Below, one piece after another: positions 10,261 to 19,204 of a DNA stretch of 64,000 nucleotides. The stretch lies in contig NZ_CAJZAG010000002.1 in the NCBI RefSeq assembly GCF_914271485.1, forward strand, positions 62,001 through 126,000. The letters run 5' to 3'. The stretch is from Cupriavidus pampae (lineage in GTDB: Bacteria; Pseudomonadota; Gammaproteobacteria; Burkholderiales; Burkholderiaceae). How positions within the stretch are numbered: the first letter of the stretch is position 1; each line of letters starts with the position of its first letter. The notes beneath the pieces are model-generated. The model was not told the DNA's origin and searched no databases. It was given only the letters and a program-made list of their open reading frames with translations. The position numbers and the translations under genes were made by a program.

Positions 10261-12165
10261 TCAGTACATGCCGGCCTGATCGAGCTCTCGCGCACGCCGC
10301 GCATCCTCGGCGTGGACGTACACCGAGGTAGTGGCAAGTGATGCGTGCCCAAGCTGGTGCTGGACCACGTCAAGCGCGACACCGCGTGCGATCGCATGGG
10401 ATCCGAACGTATGCCGCAGCCAATGGGCGCTAGCCTGCGTGAGGCGTGCCGCAGCGGCGGGGTCTTCGGTCTCCAGCACCGCGGCGGCCTGCGCAAAGAA
10501 TCCCTTCCATATCGCATCGAGCTGCGAGACCGAGAGCCTGCCCGCGGCACCATCGTTCTTGACACGGCCGACCAGCGGCGTTTCCGGGTGCAGACGCTCG
10601 AATTCCGGGACCAGGCCACGTGCGGCCAGGTAGTCGCGCAGAGATTCGATCACCGGCGCGGGCACGTGAACCTCACGGGCGCGCGTGCCCTTCCCCACGA
10701 ACGACAATGTCCACACGCCGCGCTGATCGGCGGCCAGGTCCTGCTGCCGCAGGTCGCCGACCGTGACCTGCGCCTGTTCCGAAATCCGCAGGCCTGTGGC
10801 ATAGGCGAAGCGCAACAGGAACTGCATCCGCGGCGTGCGTGCGTCATCGGCTGGGAGACCTGCCGCGAAGCTGCGCAGGAACTGCCATTGCGCGTCGGTA
10901 AAGCTGCGTGCCACTTTCATGCGCCCCTGCCCGGCCGCTTTGGGCTTGGGTAGCAGCGAGAAGGGGTTGTAGCGCAGATATTGCGCGCTCACAAGCCACG
11001 CGCACAGGCTCTTCAGGATGGCGAACGCCTGTTGCACGCTGCCGGGCGAGAGCGGCCCTTCAAACGGCCGCCAGTCGAAACGATAGCGCGGCGTGCCGCG
11101 CGGCCCGACCCACTGCGCCGCCGGTTGCGGATCGGCCAGGAAGGCCACGTAGGCACTGCAGTCTTCGACCGTGAGATCGGACAGGGCCTTGCTGCGCGCG
11201 AACACCGCCCACAGCAGGAATCGCTCGGCCTGCGTACGATACGCGCGCCAGGTATGGCCACCGATCGGCAGATGCACACCGAGCCAGGCGTGTATCGCCA
11301 TGAGATCGTTCTGCGCGGCGATGCGCTGCTCGCTGCCGGCGGCCGCACGGTTGTGGCCATGCCGGCCATCGAGCGCCGGCGGCAGCAGCAGCGATTCCAG
11401 TGGAGCGACCATCGCAGCGGGCGGACGCAGGCTCGACAGCTGGGCGGCGGTGGCGCTGCGTCGCGGGACCAACGCGGCGAGAGGAATCGCACCAAGCTCG
11501 GTCGCAAACTCGGCGAGCCACGCTTCGATACGTCGGGCCGTGTGGGCGCCGATGCGGTCGACACGCTGATACCAACGCGCCCCACCCTCCGTGATACCGG
11601 CCTGCAACGCGGCGAGCGTAGTCCAGCCTGCGGCGATCAGCCGCCGGGCGATCGCCGGGGTGAACCAGCCGCCGACCGCATCGCCGGGGGCCGGACGTGC
11701 GGCGAGCAGTGGCTGCAGCTCTTCGAGCGTCCGCACCTGGCGCTTGCGACGTGCCTGCCGGGCCGCGGCGCTCTCACCCGCCGGCGGGTGAAACAACGCG
11801 TGCCACGCGGACTCGCGCCAGCGTCTTGGGGCCCGAGTGCGATGGTCGCCGGCGGCCACCGCCCCGCCCTCCTCGCCGTTGCCTGCGGGCCGCGTCGCCA
11901 GACGCCGTACGCCACGGGCGAGTTCCTCGGCAATCCAGTCGATGGTTGAGCGCGCTACGCGCAGGTCCAGCCCCGTGTCCAGATAGCGATCGGCCAGGCG
12001 GGCCAGATCAACGCCCTCGAGCACGCCGCGATAGAACGCGAAGTGATGGGGCCCGAGCAGGCGCGTGGGCGCGACCGCTGCGCGCACGCGCCTGCGCACC
12101 GGCGGCTGACCTGTGGGCGCGGCAGATGCTGAGACGGAGCTGGGATTTCGGGGGAGGTCGGACAC
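10261..12165 (-). CDS. Tyrosine recombinase (site-specific integrase), transposon-borne
   Basis: A 634-aa protein. The C-terminal catalytic domain has a complete active site: box I YATGLRISEQ (Arg), a beta-hairpin Lys in SFVGKGTRAREV, box II HWLRHTFGSH (His-x-x-Arg), LGHASLATTSVYVH (His and the nucleophilic Tyr). The SAM-like arm-binding domain lies around residues 285-400 (AIHAWLGVHL to NPFSLLPKPK). The first 280 residues are the long N-terminal extension (HHFAFYRGVLEGVDLARLADRYLDTGLDL) often labelled DUF3701 in this recombinase family. Its start lies 67 nt from a dif-like site. Because the element has a TniA-type transposase, the likely job is cointegrate resolution or site-specific integration; this is an inference. 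Confidence 0.85.
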   Translation of the reverse strand: MSDLPRNPSSVSASAAPTGQPPVRRRVRAAVAPTRLLGPHHFAFYRGVLEGVDLARLADRYLDTGLDLRVARSTIDWIAEELARGVRRLATRPAGNGEEGGAVAAGDHRTRAPRRWRESAWHALFHPPAGESAAARQARRKRQVRTLEELQPLLAARPAPGDAVGGWFTPAIARRLIAAGWTTLAALQAGITEGGARWYQRVDRIGAHTARRIEAWLAEFATELGAIPLAALVPRRSATAAQLSSLRPPAAMVAPLESLLLPPALDGRHGHNRAAAGSEQRIAAQNDLMAIHAWLGVHLPIGGHTWRAYRTQAERFLLWAVFARSKALSDLTVEDCSAYVAFLADPQPAAQWVGPRGTPRYRFDWRPFEGPLSPGSVQQAFAILKSLCAWLVSAQYLRYNPFSLLPKPKAAGQGRMKVARSFTDAQWQFLRSFAAGLPADDARTPRMQFLLRFAYATGLRISEQAQVTVGDLRQQDLAADQRGVWTLSFVGKGTRAREVHVPAPVIESLRDYLAARGLVPEFERLHPETPLVGRVKNDGAAGRLSVSQLDAIWKGFFAQAAAVLETEDPAAAARLTQASAHWLRHTFGSHAIARGVALDVVQHQLGHASLATTSVYVHAEDARRARELDQAGMY

Positions 12166-12232
12166 GTCAACATGACTGAATCAGGACCCCTCGATGGTAC
12201 CGCGCGGCCGGCGGTTGCAGGCTTAAAGTGAG

Positions 12233-12260
12233 TATCGTGATAAGAGTATTTATCAAGATA
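12233..12260. promoter_or_regulatory. dif-like core recombination site (11-6-11) between the two recombinase genes
   Basis: TATCGTGATAA (12233-12243) and TTATCAAGATA (12250-12260) are inverted copies differing at one position, around the 6-bp spacer GAGTAT. The 11-6-11 geometry and the inner ATAA/TTAT half-sites match Xer/dif-type cores cut by tyrosine recombinases. It lies between the stop of the upstream recombinase-like gene (12305) and the start of the active one (12165), the usual place for a resolution site. It could also act as an operator. Confidence 0.6.
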
Positions 12261-12304
12261 TGGCTATTTCTGTGCGGCGATTGAATGTGCTGCATAAGGA
12301 GTTT

Positions 12305-14083
12305 TTAGAGGGCTGTCTTCCTCGTCGAAGTCCGGCACTCCCGCCAATCCGTGCGCTGCCGATGCCGGACGGTGAGCCGCAGCGGCCCCTCTTTGTCGCG
12401 CAGCCGTTCGGGCACGGCGAGCGCGACGGTGCCATGTGACAGGTTGCCGGGGCGCACCTGCATGGCCCACTGCCCCAACTCCCGCTGGTCGGCGGGAAGC
12501 GATGACAAAAATGCGCAGAGCGCCCGCCGCACCAGCAGCCGAAGTCCACGGGCACTGTAGTGCGACGCTTGGGCTAGGTCCCCTCGCCTCGGTTTCTTCG
12601 GTGCGCAGATGCCACGCGGATACCCGATTGCATAACACGGGCTGTCATCGCGATCCTCCCAATGCGCGCGTAGTGCTGCAAACAGCCGCGGGCTTATCGG
12701 CCGCGACCGTATCGGTCTGTCCTGACGCAGGACCACGAGCTCCCGGGGCCCCGACGCGGAGGAGACGGCACGACCCGCGAGTGGTAGCTCGTTGACACTG
12801 GCAACGGCCGCGTCCTCACAGGACAAGCCTGTCTCCGCTAGCAACAGCAGCGCCGCACGCCAGAGCCTACCGCGCGGTCCACCGCAGGCCTCGCGATCTA
12901 ACCAACGGAAAAGCATCTCCCAGAAGCGGTGCGGGATATCCACCGCCGGCAGGTCTTGTTCGGCGTGCAGCGGGACGTGACGAATATCGTCCCACGGATT
13001 CACCGCCACGTGATGCTGCCGGACGAGCCAGGCGAAGAGCAACTGCAGAATGCAGCGACTGAAGGCTTGGCTGCGTGCCGAAAGCGTACCGGTGAAGGGC
13101 CGCCACGCGGGATTGGCGGCCCAGGTCTCCCCGCTCCAGAGCAGCCGCGGCGCCCGTGGGCCGCACCACTTCGAATCGGGCGACAGAGAACTCAGAAACG
13201 TCAGATAGGCCACGCAATCACTCGGCACTGTGGTGCTCAGGACTTTGCCCTGCTCGATACATAGCCATGTGGCGAACCGCGCAACCTCTTTGGCATACGC
13301 ACGCCGGGTCGCGGAGTTGCCACGCCATTGCCCCAACCATCGCTGAATGGCCTCGTCGTCGCGGGGGTCGCACACGATCGACCGTGGTAGGCCCCGTTGC
13401 CCGACAGATCCGACAGAGGCTTGTGTATCGCGCGGCGCAGATCGCATGAGCGCCAGGGTGATGGCGGCGAACGGATCGCCCACGTCGGCTGCCGGGACGC
13501 CGCAAGACGATCGAAGCGTCGCGGGCGGCGGCGCGCACGCTTGAATCGTGCGCGCATCCCATCCCGGAAAGGCACTGGCATGCCGACATAAGAAAACGCT
13601 GATCCGCCCGGCACCGACTGCGCCAAGACCCGGGACGTGGCGGAACCATGCACGGCCGTATCGGTTGCAGAGGGCGATCAGTTCGTCGAAGCGATGCACG
13701 CCGGCCGCTGCGAGACAGACGCCCGTGCGAGGCGATAACCACAGGCCGATCTCGTGCCACGGTTTGGGTGTTGGCGTGCCCATTGCCTCCAGGTGGCGCA
13801 ACGCATCTACCGCACAGCGGCGCGACTTCCACGTCCAGCGTACAGGGGTCAATGCGTGCGCGAGCGATGATCGGTCATGTTGGCGTGCCCGGTGCGACGC
13901 GCCGGCAAGCAGTGTGTCCAGCAGCGCCTCGGCCGCTCTGGGAGTCGGCACGTGTTCCGTCTCATCCGTCTCCACCCATCGCATCACGACCAGGTCTGCC
14001 GGCAGGCCCTCGAGCCATGCCGACAGCGCCGCATAGCGCGCGCGGCTCAACGTGCCGGCCACCTCAGCATCGGTCGCTCGCAT
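12305..14083 (-). CDS. Tyrosine-recombinase-like protein, catalytic residues apparently lost
   Basis: A 592-aa protein with the same architecture as its neighbour at 10261-12165: N-terminal extension (RARYAALSAWLEGLPADLVVMRWVETD), helix-hairpin-like GLGAVGAGRI, arm-binding domain (IQRWLGQWRGNSATRRAYAKEVARF) and a C-terminal recombinase-like fold. The active site is not intact: box I reads AETGLSCEDAA, with Ser where Arg is expected; box II reads GNLSHGTVALAV, without the His-x-x-Arg pair; no tyrosine follows in the expected place. It therefore looks like a non-catalytic paralogue kept as a DNA-binding or architectural partner. The start at 14083 was chosen for its GAGGAAG ribosome site and gives a 20-bp overlap with tniQ; a longer frame reaches 14161. 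An alternative is that it is decaying. Confidence 0.65.
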   Translation of the reverse strand: MRATDAEVAGTLSRARYAALSAWLEGLPADLVVMRWVETDETEHVPTPRAAEALLDTLLAGASHRARQHDRSSLAHALTPVRWTWKSRRCAVDALRHLEAMGTPTPKPWHEIGLWLSPRTGVCLAAAGVHRFDELIALCNRYGRAWFRHVPGLGAVGAGRISVFLCRHASAFPGWDARTIQACAPPPATLRSSCGVPAADVGDPFAAITLALMRSAPRDTQASVGSVGQRGLPRSIVCDPRDDEAIQRWLGQWRGNSATRRAYAKEVARFATWLCIEQGKVLSTTVPSDCVAYLTFLSSLSPDSKWCGPRAPRLLWSGETWAANPAWRPFTGTLSARSQAFSRCILQLLFAWLVRQHHVAVNPWDDIRHVPLHAEQDLPAVDIPHRFWEMLFRWLDREACGGPRGRLWRAALLLLAETGLSCEDAAVASVNELPLAGRAVSSASGPRELVVLRQDRPIRSRPISPRLFAALRAHWEDRDDSPCYAIGYPRGICAPKKPRRGDLAQASHYSARGLRLLVRRALCAFLSSLPADQRELGQWAMQVRPGNLSHGTVALAVPERLRDKEGPLRLTVRHRQRTDWRECRTSTRKTAL

Positions 14084-15422
14084 GGCTTCCTCGCTGGCTG
14101 CGAATGAACGGTTCAGGCTGCGCCAGCGAGAGCAGCGCAGCGCTAATGCCTTGTTCAACACGCGTGAATGGTCGGGTGGGCAACCCCGACAGTCCAGGAA
14201 AACATAAAAACCCCCAGCGGACGTCTTCCGTGATACCGCTGCAGAGGACTAACTCCGCGTCGGTGCGCACCCCTTCAGTCGTGGGTGAGAAATCGCTACG
14301 CCCCTGTGATCGCAGATAACTCTCGGCGAACATTGCCAGGAATATCGCGCGCATCGGCAGACGAGGACGATCACGCAGGGACGGCTCTGCTATCTGAAAA
14401 TCCCATGCCGGCGTGGCCTCCGCCAGATCATGGCAGACCGGAAGATCGTCGCGGACGTGTTCCACGGCGTGGCGCAGGAGTTGATAGGCGCGCGCAGCGT
14501 GCTCCGCTGTCACATTGACCCTGCCCGCTGCCCTTTCCTCGCCGGCCGGTTCGGACGATGGCGAGGGAGACGCGCTCATGAGCCCGCCCCGCGCGGACAG
14601 CGTCGAAATCCAGCGCTGCAGGTTACGTAGCGTGGCGCGATACACCAATACGAGGCGTGCGGGATGGCGTCTCAAGTGACTTGCGCCCGCGTGCCGCTGC
14701 AAGCGCCAGGACAGTGTGGTCAGCGGGATCGCCGGGCGGATGCAATCGGCGGGTACGACGGCGCAAAGGACACTCGCCTGGCACGTTGCCAACGCTGACC
14801 GCACAGGTCTTCCGAAATCCGGCTGGAACAACGCCGGTAAGACGCGGCGCTTGGCCACGACTCGCTTGGCCCACAGCCAGTATGGTAGCCACGCCGCGCG
14901 CATGACCGACGCATGCTCGCGCAGCGCCAGGAAGGTTTCCGCGTCTGGCACCCGTAAGCCCAGGGGACGACCGCAGCAGGCGCACAGATAGGCTTGGGGT
15001 GGTAACAAACGCCCTCGAGAGGATGGCCCGAGTGGTGCTCCGCAACACGGACACTGCTGCCAGAGCGCCTCCTGATGCAAGGGGCATTCTGCGACACAGG
15101 TCAGCTGGTAGAAATAACTGTGATAGCCCCCGGCCAGACAGCGCGCGCAGAATCGGAAACCCGGGGCAATCATATGGGTATGCCGCAGTCGGTCCACCAA
15201 CCAGGCTTCACGCGAATCGACCCGCCAGCCCGTCAGTTCGCGCAAGCACCGCGCGCCCGCCTGCGACAACTCCGCTGGCGCATCGCGCCGTTGGCTTAAT
15301 ACGATGCCGACGCAGGCGAGATCAGCCCACCGCATGCAGTTCCAGTGCATCAGTCGCAGTAGCAGCGACTGCGTCGATTCGTGCGGCAACGGGACCAGGT
15401 CGGACCCAGCCAGGCTGCTCAT
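14064..15422 (-). CDS. tniQ: TniQ/TnsD-type target-selection protein
   Basis: A 452-aa protein. The N-terminus (SLAGSDLVPLPHESTQSLLLRL) is the usual TniQ opening, followed by zinc-binding clusters: FCARCLAGGYHSYFYQLTCVAECPLH, CPCCGAPLG and LCACCGRPLG. The C-terminal 250 residues are diverged. TniQ/TnsD proteins recognise or select the transposition target together with the AAA regulator. The start at 15422 forms an ATGA overlap with tniB; the frame is open further upstream (15494) but that would overlap tniB by 76 bp. Part of the coupled tns/tni operon. Confidence 0.8.
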   Translation of the reverse strand: MSSLAGSDLVPLPHESTQSLLLRLMHWNCMRWADLACVGIVLSQRRDAPAELSQAGARCLRELTGWRVDSREAWLVDRLRHTHMIAPGFRFCARCLAGGYHSYFYQLTCVAECPLHQEALWQQCPCCGAPLGPSSRGRLLPPQAYLCACCGRPLGLRVPDAETFLALREHASVMRAAWLPYWLWAKRVVAKRRVLPALFQPDFGRPVRSALATCQASVLCAVVPADCIRPAIPLTTLSWRLQRHAGASHLRRHPARLVLVYRATLRNLQRWISTLSARGGLMSASPSPSSEPAGEERAAGRVNVTAEHAARAYQLLRHAVEHVRDDLPVCHDLAEATPAWDFQIAEPSLRDRPRLPMRAIFLAMFAESYLRSQGRSDFSPTTEGVRTDAELVLCSGITEDVRWGFLCFPGLSGLPTRPFTRVEQGISAALLSLAQPEPFIRSQRGSHASDRC

Positions 15423-16459
15423 GGCGAGTTTCCATACAAGCGCGGCGGGACATAATCGGCCCGTGCCTGCGCGGTGCCGACGGCCCGCCTCCATTCGTCA
15501 GGATTGAAGCGAAAATGGGCGCCATCCGCTCCGGCATTGCGCAGCAGCGCCCGTCGCACCGCACCGAACAGCGTGGCCAATGTCGCGGGGCTCTTGTCCG
15601 CATGGGGCGAGCACTGCACCATCGCCTCGTAAAGTGCTGGCCCCTCCTGCGCAAGGCGTAAGCCATGCTGATACGCGAGCGGCAGGAAGAATTCCGTCCA
15701 TCGCACCTCGGTGCCTTCAGGGAAATCAAGGGAATCGAAGGCATCCAGGATGTCAGTGACGTCGCCGGGCTTGCACAGGCCGCGTAGGGGATGTTCATGG
15801 CCAAAGAACCGGCGAGACAGGTCACTGCCGCTACACGCCGTTCCTCTTGCGCTGCGTGGGAGCGGAGATGGATCGGCCATCATCACAGTGAGAAGCTCCA
15901 TGCCGTTGTCCCAAAGCCTGTGCTGCAGGTCGGCCAGCACTTCAAGCTCCCGACGTTGCATGTTGTGGGCATTGTCGACGCACCACAGCGCTGTGTGGCC
16001 AATGCCGCGGCGCCGCAGATCGTCGAGGATCTTGCCGACCAGCCGCTCCCGCAACATGATCGGGCTGCCCGTTAGCACGGCGTGGCCGGCACTGGTGAGC
16101 ATGTCCTGCAAGGCGACTTTCTCATTGAAAATCCCCATTTCCGTGGACACATGTTGGTAGGTGACGATGTGGGAATACTCATGTTCGAGCAGGTGCGCGC
16201 AGGCGCGCAATGCCGAGGATCTGCCCTCGCCCGGTGCACCGGTGAAATATGTTCCTGGTTGGGCAAGCAAAACGGCGACCTTGAGCGCTCGATACATGTC
16301 CTTCGCCATCGGAGTTACGATCTGATGGTCTCCGCGCAATGCTGGGTGGCGGACCAGCAGCTCTTTACGCAGCGGCGTGTCTTCGAGCACGCTGCGCTTA
16401 GGTACTGATTGCCAACCGGTAACCTCAGCTTGCTCGATCACAACAGGATCTCGGCTCAC
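15419..16459 (-). CDS. tniB: TniB/TnsC-type AAA ATPase, transposition regulator
   Basis: A 346-aa AAA protein. The P-loop is GAPGEGRSS (G74-S82), with Arg80 where almost all ATPases have Lys; Walker B is ALWCVDNAHNM, with Asn following instead of a Glu. The SRRFFGHEHPLRGL region fits the arginine-finger/sensor area. In Tn7-like and Tn5053-like elements this ATPase connects the TniQ target complex to the transposase. Overlaps tniA (ATGA at 16459) and tniQ (ATGA at 15422). The changed Walker residues raise the question whether it hydrolyses ATP. Confidence 0.85.
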   Translation of the reverse strand: MSRDPVVIEQAEVTGWQSVPKRSVLEDTPLRKELLVRHPALRGDHQIVTPMAKDMYRALKVAVLLAQPGTYFTGAPGEGRSSALRACAHLLEHEYSHIVTYQHVSTEMGIFNEKVALQDMLTSAGHAVLTGSPIMLRERLVGKILDDLRRRGIGHTALWCVDNAHNMQRRELEVLADLQHRLWDNGMELLTVMMADPSPLPRSARGTACSGSDLSRRFFGHEHPLRGLCKPGDVTDILDAFDSLDFPEGTEVRWTEFFLPLAYQHGLRLAQEGPALYEAMVQCSPHADKSPATLATLFGAVRRALLRNAGADGAHFRFNPDEWRRAVGTAQARADYVPPRLYGNSP

Positions 16460-18456
16460 GGGGTTCCTCTTCGCTTCGTATGGCCGACCGGTACGGCATC
16501 CAGGCCAAAGGGATCAGCGGTGGTGTCAGCTGAGAAATCCGCAGGCACATCGGCCACACCCTCCGGCGCAGGCGGTGCACCGGCATTGCATATATCGCGC
16601 TGCTTCTGAAGACGGGACTCCCGCGCAACCGATAGCGCGTCATGTGATGTCTTCTTGCGCTTTGCGGGGCTGCTACTCGTTTCCATCAGGCGCTGTTGCC
16701 TCGCCAGAACCCATGCAGGCATCGGGTCGATGCGCTCTGACGCCGCGGTTCGAAGCCCAGCGCGATTGATCAGCTTGCGCAGCCGCCACGACACAGCGTG
16801 ATTCAGCCAGCGAGGCTCCGGCTCGAGGGGACCGATAATCTCACCGGTATCGGCTCGAATTGCAGTCACGCGTCGCGCATCGTAGCGTTTGATCTGCAAT
16901 CGGATGGTCTTGCCTAGGAGTTCCCAGCTTGTGGCTAGCGTTGGACTCGTATAGCGGCATCGCATAGGTCGTACGTGGGGCCGCACGCCTTTTTGCAAGC
17001 TGCCGCGCACGATGCAGTCCTCGTAATGATCCAGTAGGCGGGGATCACGCTGCGTCGGCAGTGGCAACGGATTACAGAAGACACCGGACTCCGCTTGGCC
17101 TAACGCGCGCGCGAGGTAGGCGACAGGGGAACTGAAACCCAGGCGCTCGGTCGGATTCTCGTTATGGACGCGACAGCAGTGCTGAAGCGCGAGCTCTACG
17201 TCGCGATAGTCAATCTTGAGGCGGATTGCTTCTGCAGCGGCGTCTGGACGTAGCGGATCTGCCGGGCCGCTGCCATAACTGGAGGCAAAGCGCTTCGTGC
17301 CAGAGGCCGAGATTTGCCCGATGGTCTTCTCGATAACAGAACGCCTTGCCCAAGTGTGAATGGGCCCAAAATTGATCGCGCAACCGAACGTGTCGATAAT
17401 GTTCTTGACTACCTCATGCGCCCGATTGCAGCGCGCATTGTCCAGCTTGAGCACAGTCACTCCCGAGAAACTCAAGCCCGGAAGCAACTCGTGGATATGG
17501 ACCGGGACCGGTACGCCATCTGCGTTCCGGAGCCCATCGGCATAGGCGTCCGGCCGGAGCGCCCGATCGACGGCCTCCAGCACGCTATCAGCGCTTGGTT
17601 CGATCTCGAGCGTACTGAACGCGCTCCAGGTGGCTGATGTGAATTCGTCGACAACCAGTGCGATGTACCAACGCGGCAGTACCTGATGAAGACGCTTGCC
17701 TTCCGGTGTTTCAAAGCTGAAGCAGGAGGCTGCGTCGACGCGGGCAAAGTCGAGACTGGCGAAAGTCCCCGGCCGTAGCGGCCGAATCAGCGGGGGAATG
17801 CCACGCCCGACTATCGCCATGCGCGTCGCTGCCGCGCGGCCGAAGCGCCGACGCACCGCTCGCGCGGGCTCTTGCTGCATCAGCGCATGGCAATGCCGCA
17901 CCAGGCTCGTGTAGCCCCTATCGCCGGTGCAAAATGGCCAATCGGCGCCAGTCAGGCCGAGCTTGCGTAACACGGTCAACCAATGCTGGTGCAACGCGCG
18001 AAATGTCGGTGCGCGGTCAAACAGCTGGCTGTGCGGAGCACCAAGCCCCAACAGACGTTCACATAACGCATCACGCGCGGCGGGATACTTATCGAACAGC
18101 GCACCCATTGCACCGGCATAGCCGCTAGACGCGCCGGGGTTCGGGGAGACCGGCTTCTGACGTTGGTAATCACGGATGCGCAGACCCGGCACCAGTGCCA
18201 GAAGTCCGTAGACACCACGGACGGGATGCGGTGTCATGAAGCGCTGCAACAGACGAAAAACCTCCCGCCGTGACAGCCCTGTTTCGTTCTTAATGGCATC
18301 GAACGACGCGTGCGCGCTGTACATGCGCACTGCCTGCTCACGCCGCCGAAAGGTCTCGCGAGCAGTCTCGCTGAATGACTCAAGAGACGGTGCCGACCAG
18401 TCGGCAGTTGCGCTAAAGGCAGGGCTTATCCGTCTGCGGGGGCGTTTAGCTGTCAT
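16456..18456 (-). CDS. tniA: TniA/TnsB-type DDE transposase
   Basis: A 666-aa transposase of the Mu/TnsB superfamily. The retroviral-integrase-type core has TFASLDFARVDA (D226), VTVLKLDNARCN (D329) and RRSVIEKTIGQI (E366), a full DDE triad with the usual D-D and D-E spacing. An N-terminal helix-turn-helix (LSRREVFRLLQRF) should bind the ends; the C-terminal SH3-like barrel and tail (after about 500) would contact TniB. The start at 18456 makes an ATGA overlap with the tnsA-like gene; an upstream in-frame Met at 18582 would give a 130-bp overlap and is unlikely. Length is normal for TnsB/TniA. Confidence 0.9.
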   Translation of the reverse strand: MTAKRPRRRISPAFSATADWSAPSLESFSETARETFRRREQAVRMYSAHASFDAIKNETGLSRREVFRLLQRFMTPHPVRGVYGLLALVPGLRIRDYQRQKPVSPNPGASSGYAGAMGALFDKYPAARDALCERLLGLGAPHSQLFDRAPTFRALHQHWLTVLRKLGLTGADWPFCTGDRGYTSLVRHCHALMQQEPARAVRRRFGRAAATRMAIVGRGIPPLIRPLRPGTFASLDFARVDAASCFSFETPEGKRLHQVLPRWYIALVVDEFTSATWSAFSTLEIEPSADSVLEAVDRALRPDAYADGLRNADGVPVPVHIHELLPGLSFSGVTVLKLDNARCNRAHEVVKNIIDTFGCAINFGPIHTWARRSVIEKTIGQISASGTKRFASSYGSGPADPLRPDAAAEAIRLKIDYRDVELALQHCCRVHNENPTERLGFSSPVAYLARALGQAESGVFCNPLPLPTQRDPRLLDHYEDCIVRGSLQKGVRPHVRPMRCRYTSPTLATSWELLGKTIRLQIKRYDARRVTAIRADTGEIIGPLEPEPRWLNHAVSWRLRKLINRAGLRTAASERIDPMPAWVLARQQRLMETSSSPAKRKKTSHDALSVARESRLQKQRDICNAGAPPAPEGVADVPADFSADTTADPFGLDAVPVGHTKRRGTP

Positions 18457-19118
18457 GCCCGTCCGCCGCAAATTAAGGTGGTGGGAGCCAGCAGCGCCGT
18501 TGTGAGGTCTGCCTTTGCGTTCCCTAGCTGCAGCTGCCTGGCCACCACGGCGAGCATGATGGCGGGATCGCATTGCCGCCATTGCAATGCTCGACCGAGC
18601 TCAAAAGCCGTTCGCGCGTTCAACAGTGCCGTTAGCGCTTCCGCTTCGGCGTCCCGAGGACACGATCCCGCGGCCGTCATTGCTCTGCTCAGCACCAGCC
18701 AGTTGTCAAAGAGAATGCGATGCCCTTCCAACTGGCGCTCGGTCATCATTTCGCCGCGCGCCCCATTCATCGCGGCGTCGGTACAAAGAGCCTCCCTACG
18801 TGCCCTCAACGGCTCGGTGCCGAGCGAGGCTCCATGGTAGTAACCGAACCAAGTCTGGTTGCCGGCAAAGTCCCTTGCGACGGTGTACGACCGCAGCCGA
18901 GGCGCGCTCTCAAACGACACTCCCGCACGCGGTGGCTGGTAAGAGGCGATATCGGCCCTGCCCTCCAGTAGCACACAGTGCATGAAGGGCAAATCTCCCT
19001 CGATGTGCAGATATCGGCGATTTTTGTTGGAGTGGAAAATCCAAAGATTCGCAGCAAAGTTTCGGCGCGAGCTTGCCGCCGTACCAGCGGCTTCAGCCGA
19101 CGCAGATTTGGCGCACAT
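18453..19118 (-). CDS. TnsA-like protein, possibly degenerate endonuclease
   Basis: A 221-aa protein opening the transposition operon, with an AGGAG ribosome site 7 nt before ATG 19118. The central segment HIEGDLPFMHCVLLEGRADIASYQPP followed by RLRSYTVARDF has the layout of the TnsA endonuclease N-terminal domain (Glu-rich helix, then LLE-x-D-x-I-x-x-Y-x-x-QP, then YTPDF). The aspartate of the expected YTPDF is replaced by YTVARDF, so 5'-strand cleavage is doubtful. TnsA cuts the non-transferred strand so that Tn7 moves by cut and paste; without it TnsB-type elements form cointegrates. Assignment rests on position plus a weak pattern; it could be an unrelated accessory protein. Confidence 0.5.
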   Translation of the reverse strand: MCAKSASAEAAGTAASSRRNFAANLWIFHSNKNRRYLHIEGDLPFMHCVLLEGRADIASYQPPRAGVSFESAPRLRSYTVARDFAGNQTWFGYYHGASLGTEPLRARREALCTDAAMNGARGEMMTERQLEGHRILFDNWLVLSRAMTAAGSCPRDAEAEALTALLNARTAFELGRALQWRQCDPAIMLAVVARQLQLGNAKADLTTALLAPTTLICGGRA

Positions 19119-19204
19119 AATGAACTCCTGACAGGATTTCGCCATTTCGCTGCGCACGCGGCCCTTGACTTCGGCTGGATAACGACCAAAATCAAACCGT
19201 AGAC

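Noticed and set aside
10981..11949. Open frame of 322 codons antisense to the active recombinase
   Set aside because: Mirror of a real gene with full catalytic motifs; Arg/Gln-rich sequence without domains.
10261..14083. RIT-type element (three adjacent tyrosine recombinases)
   Set aside because: Only two recombinase-type genes are present and they are tied to a Tn7-like operon.
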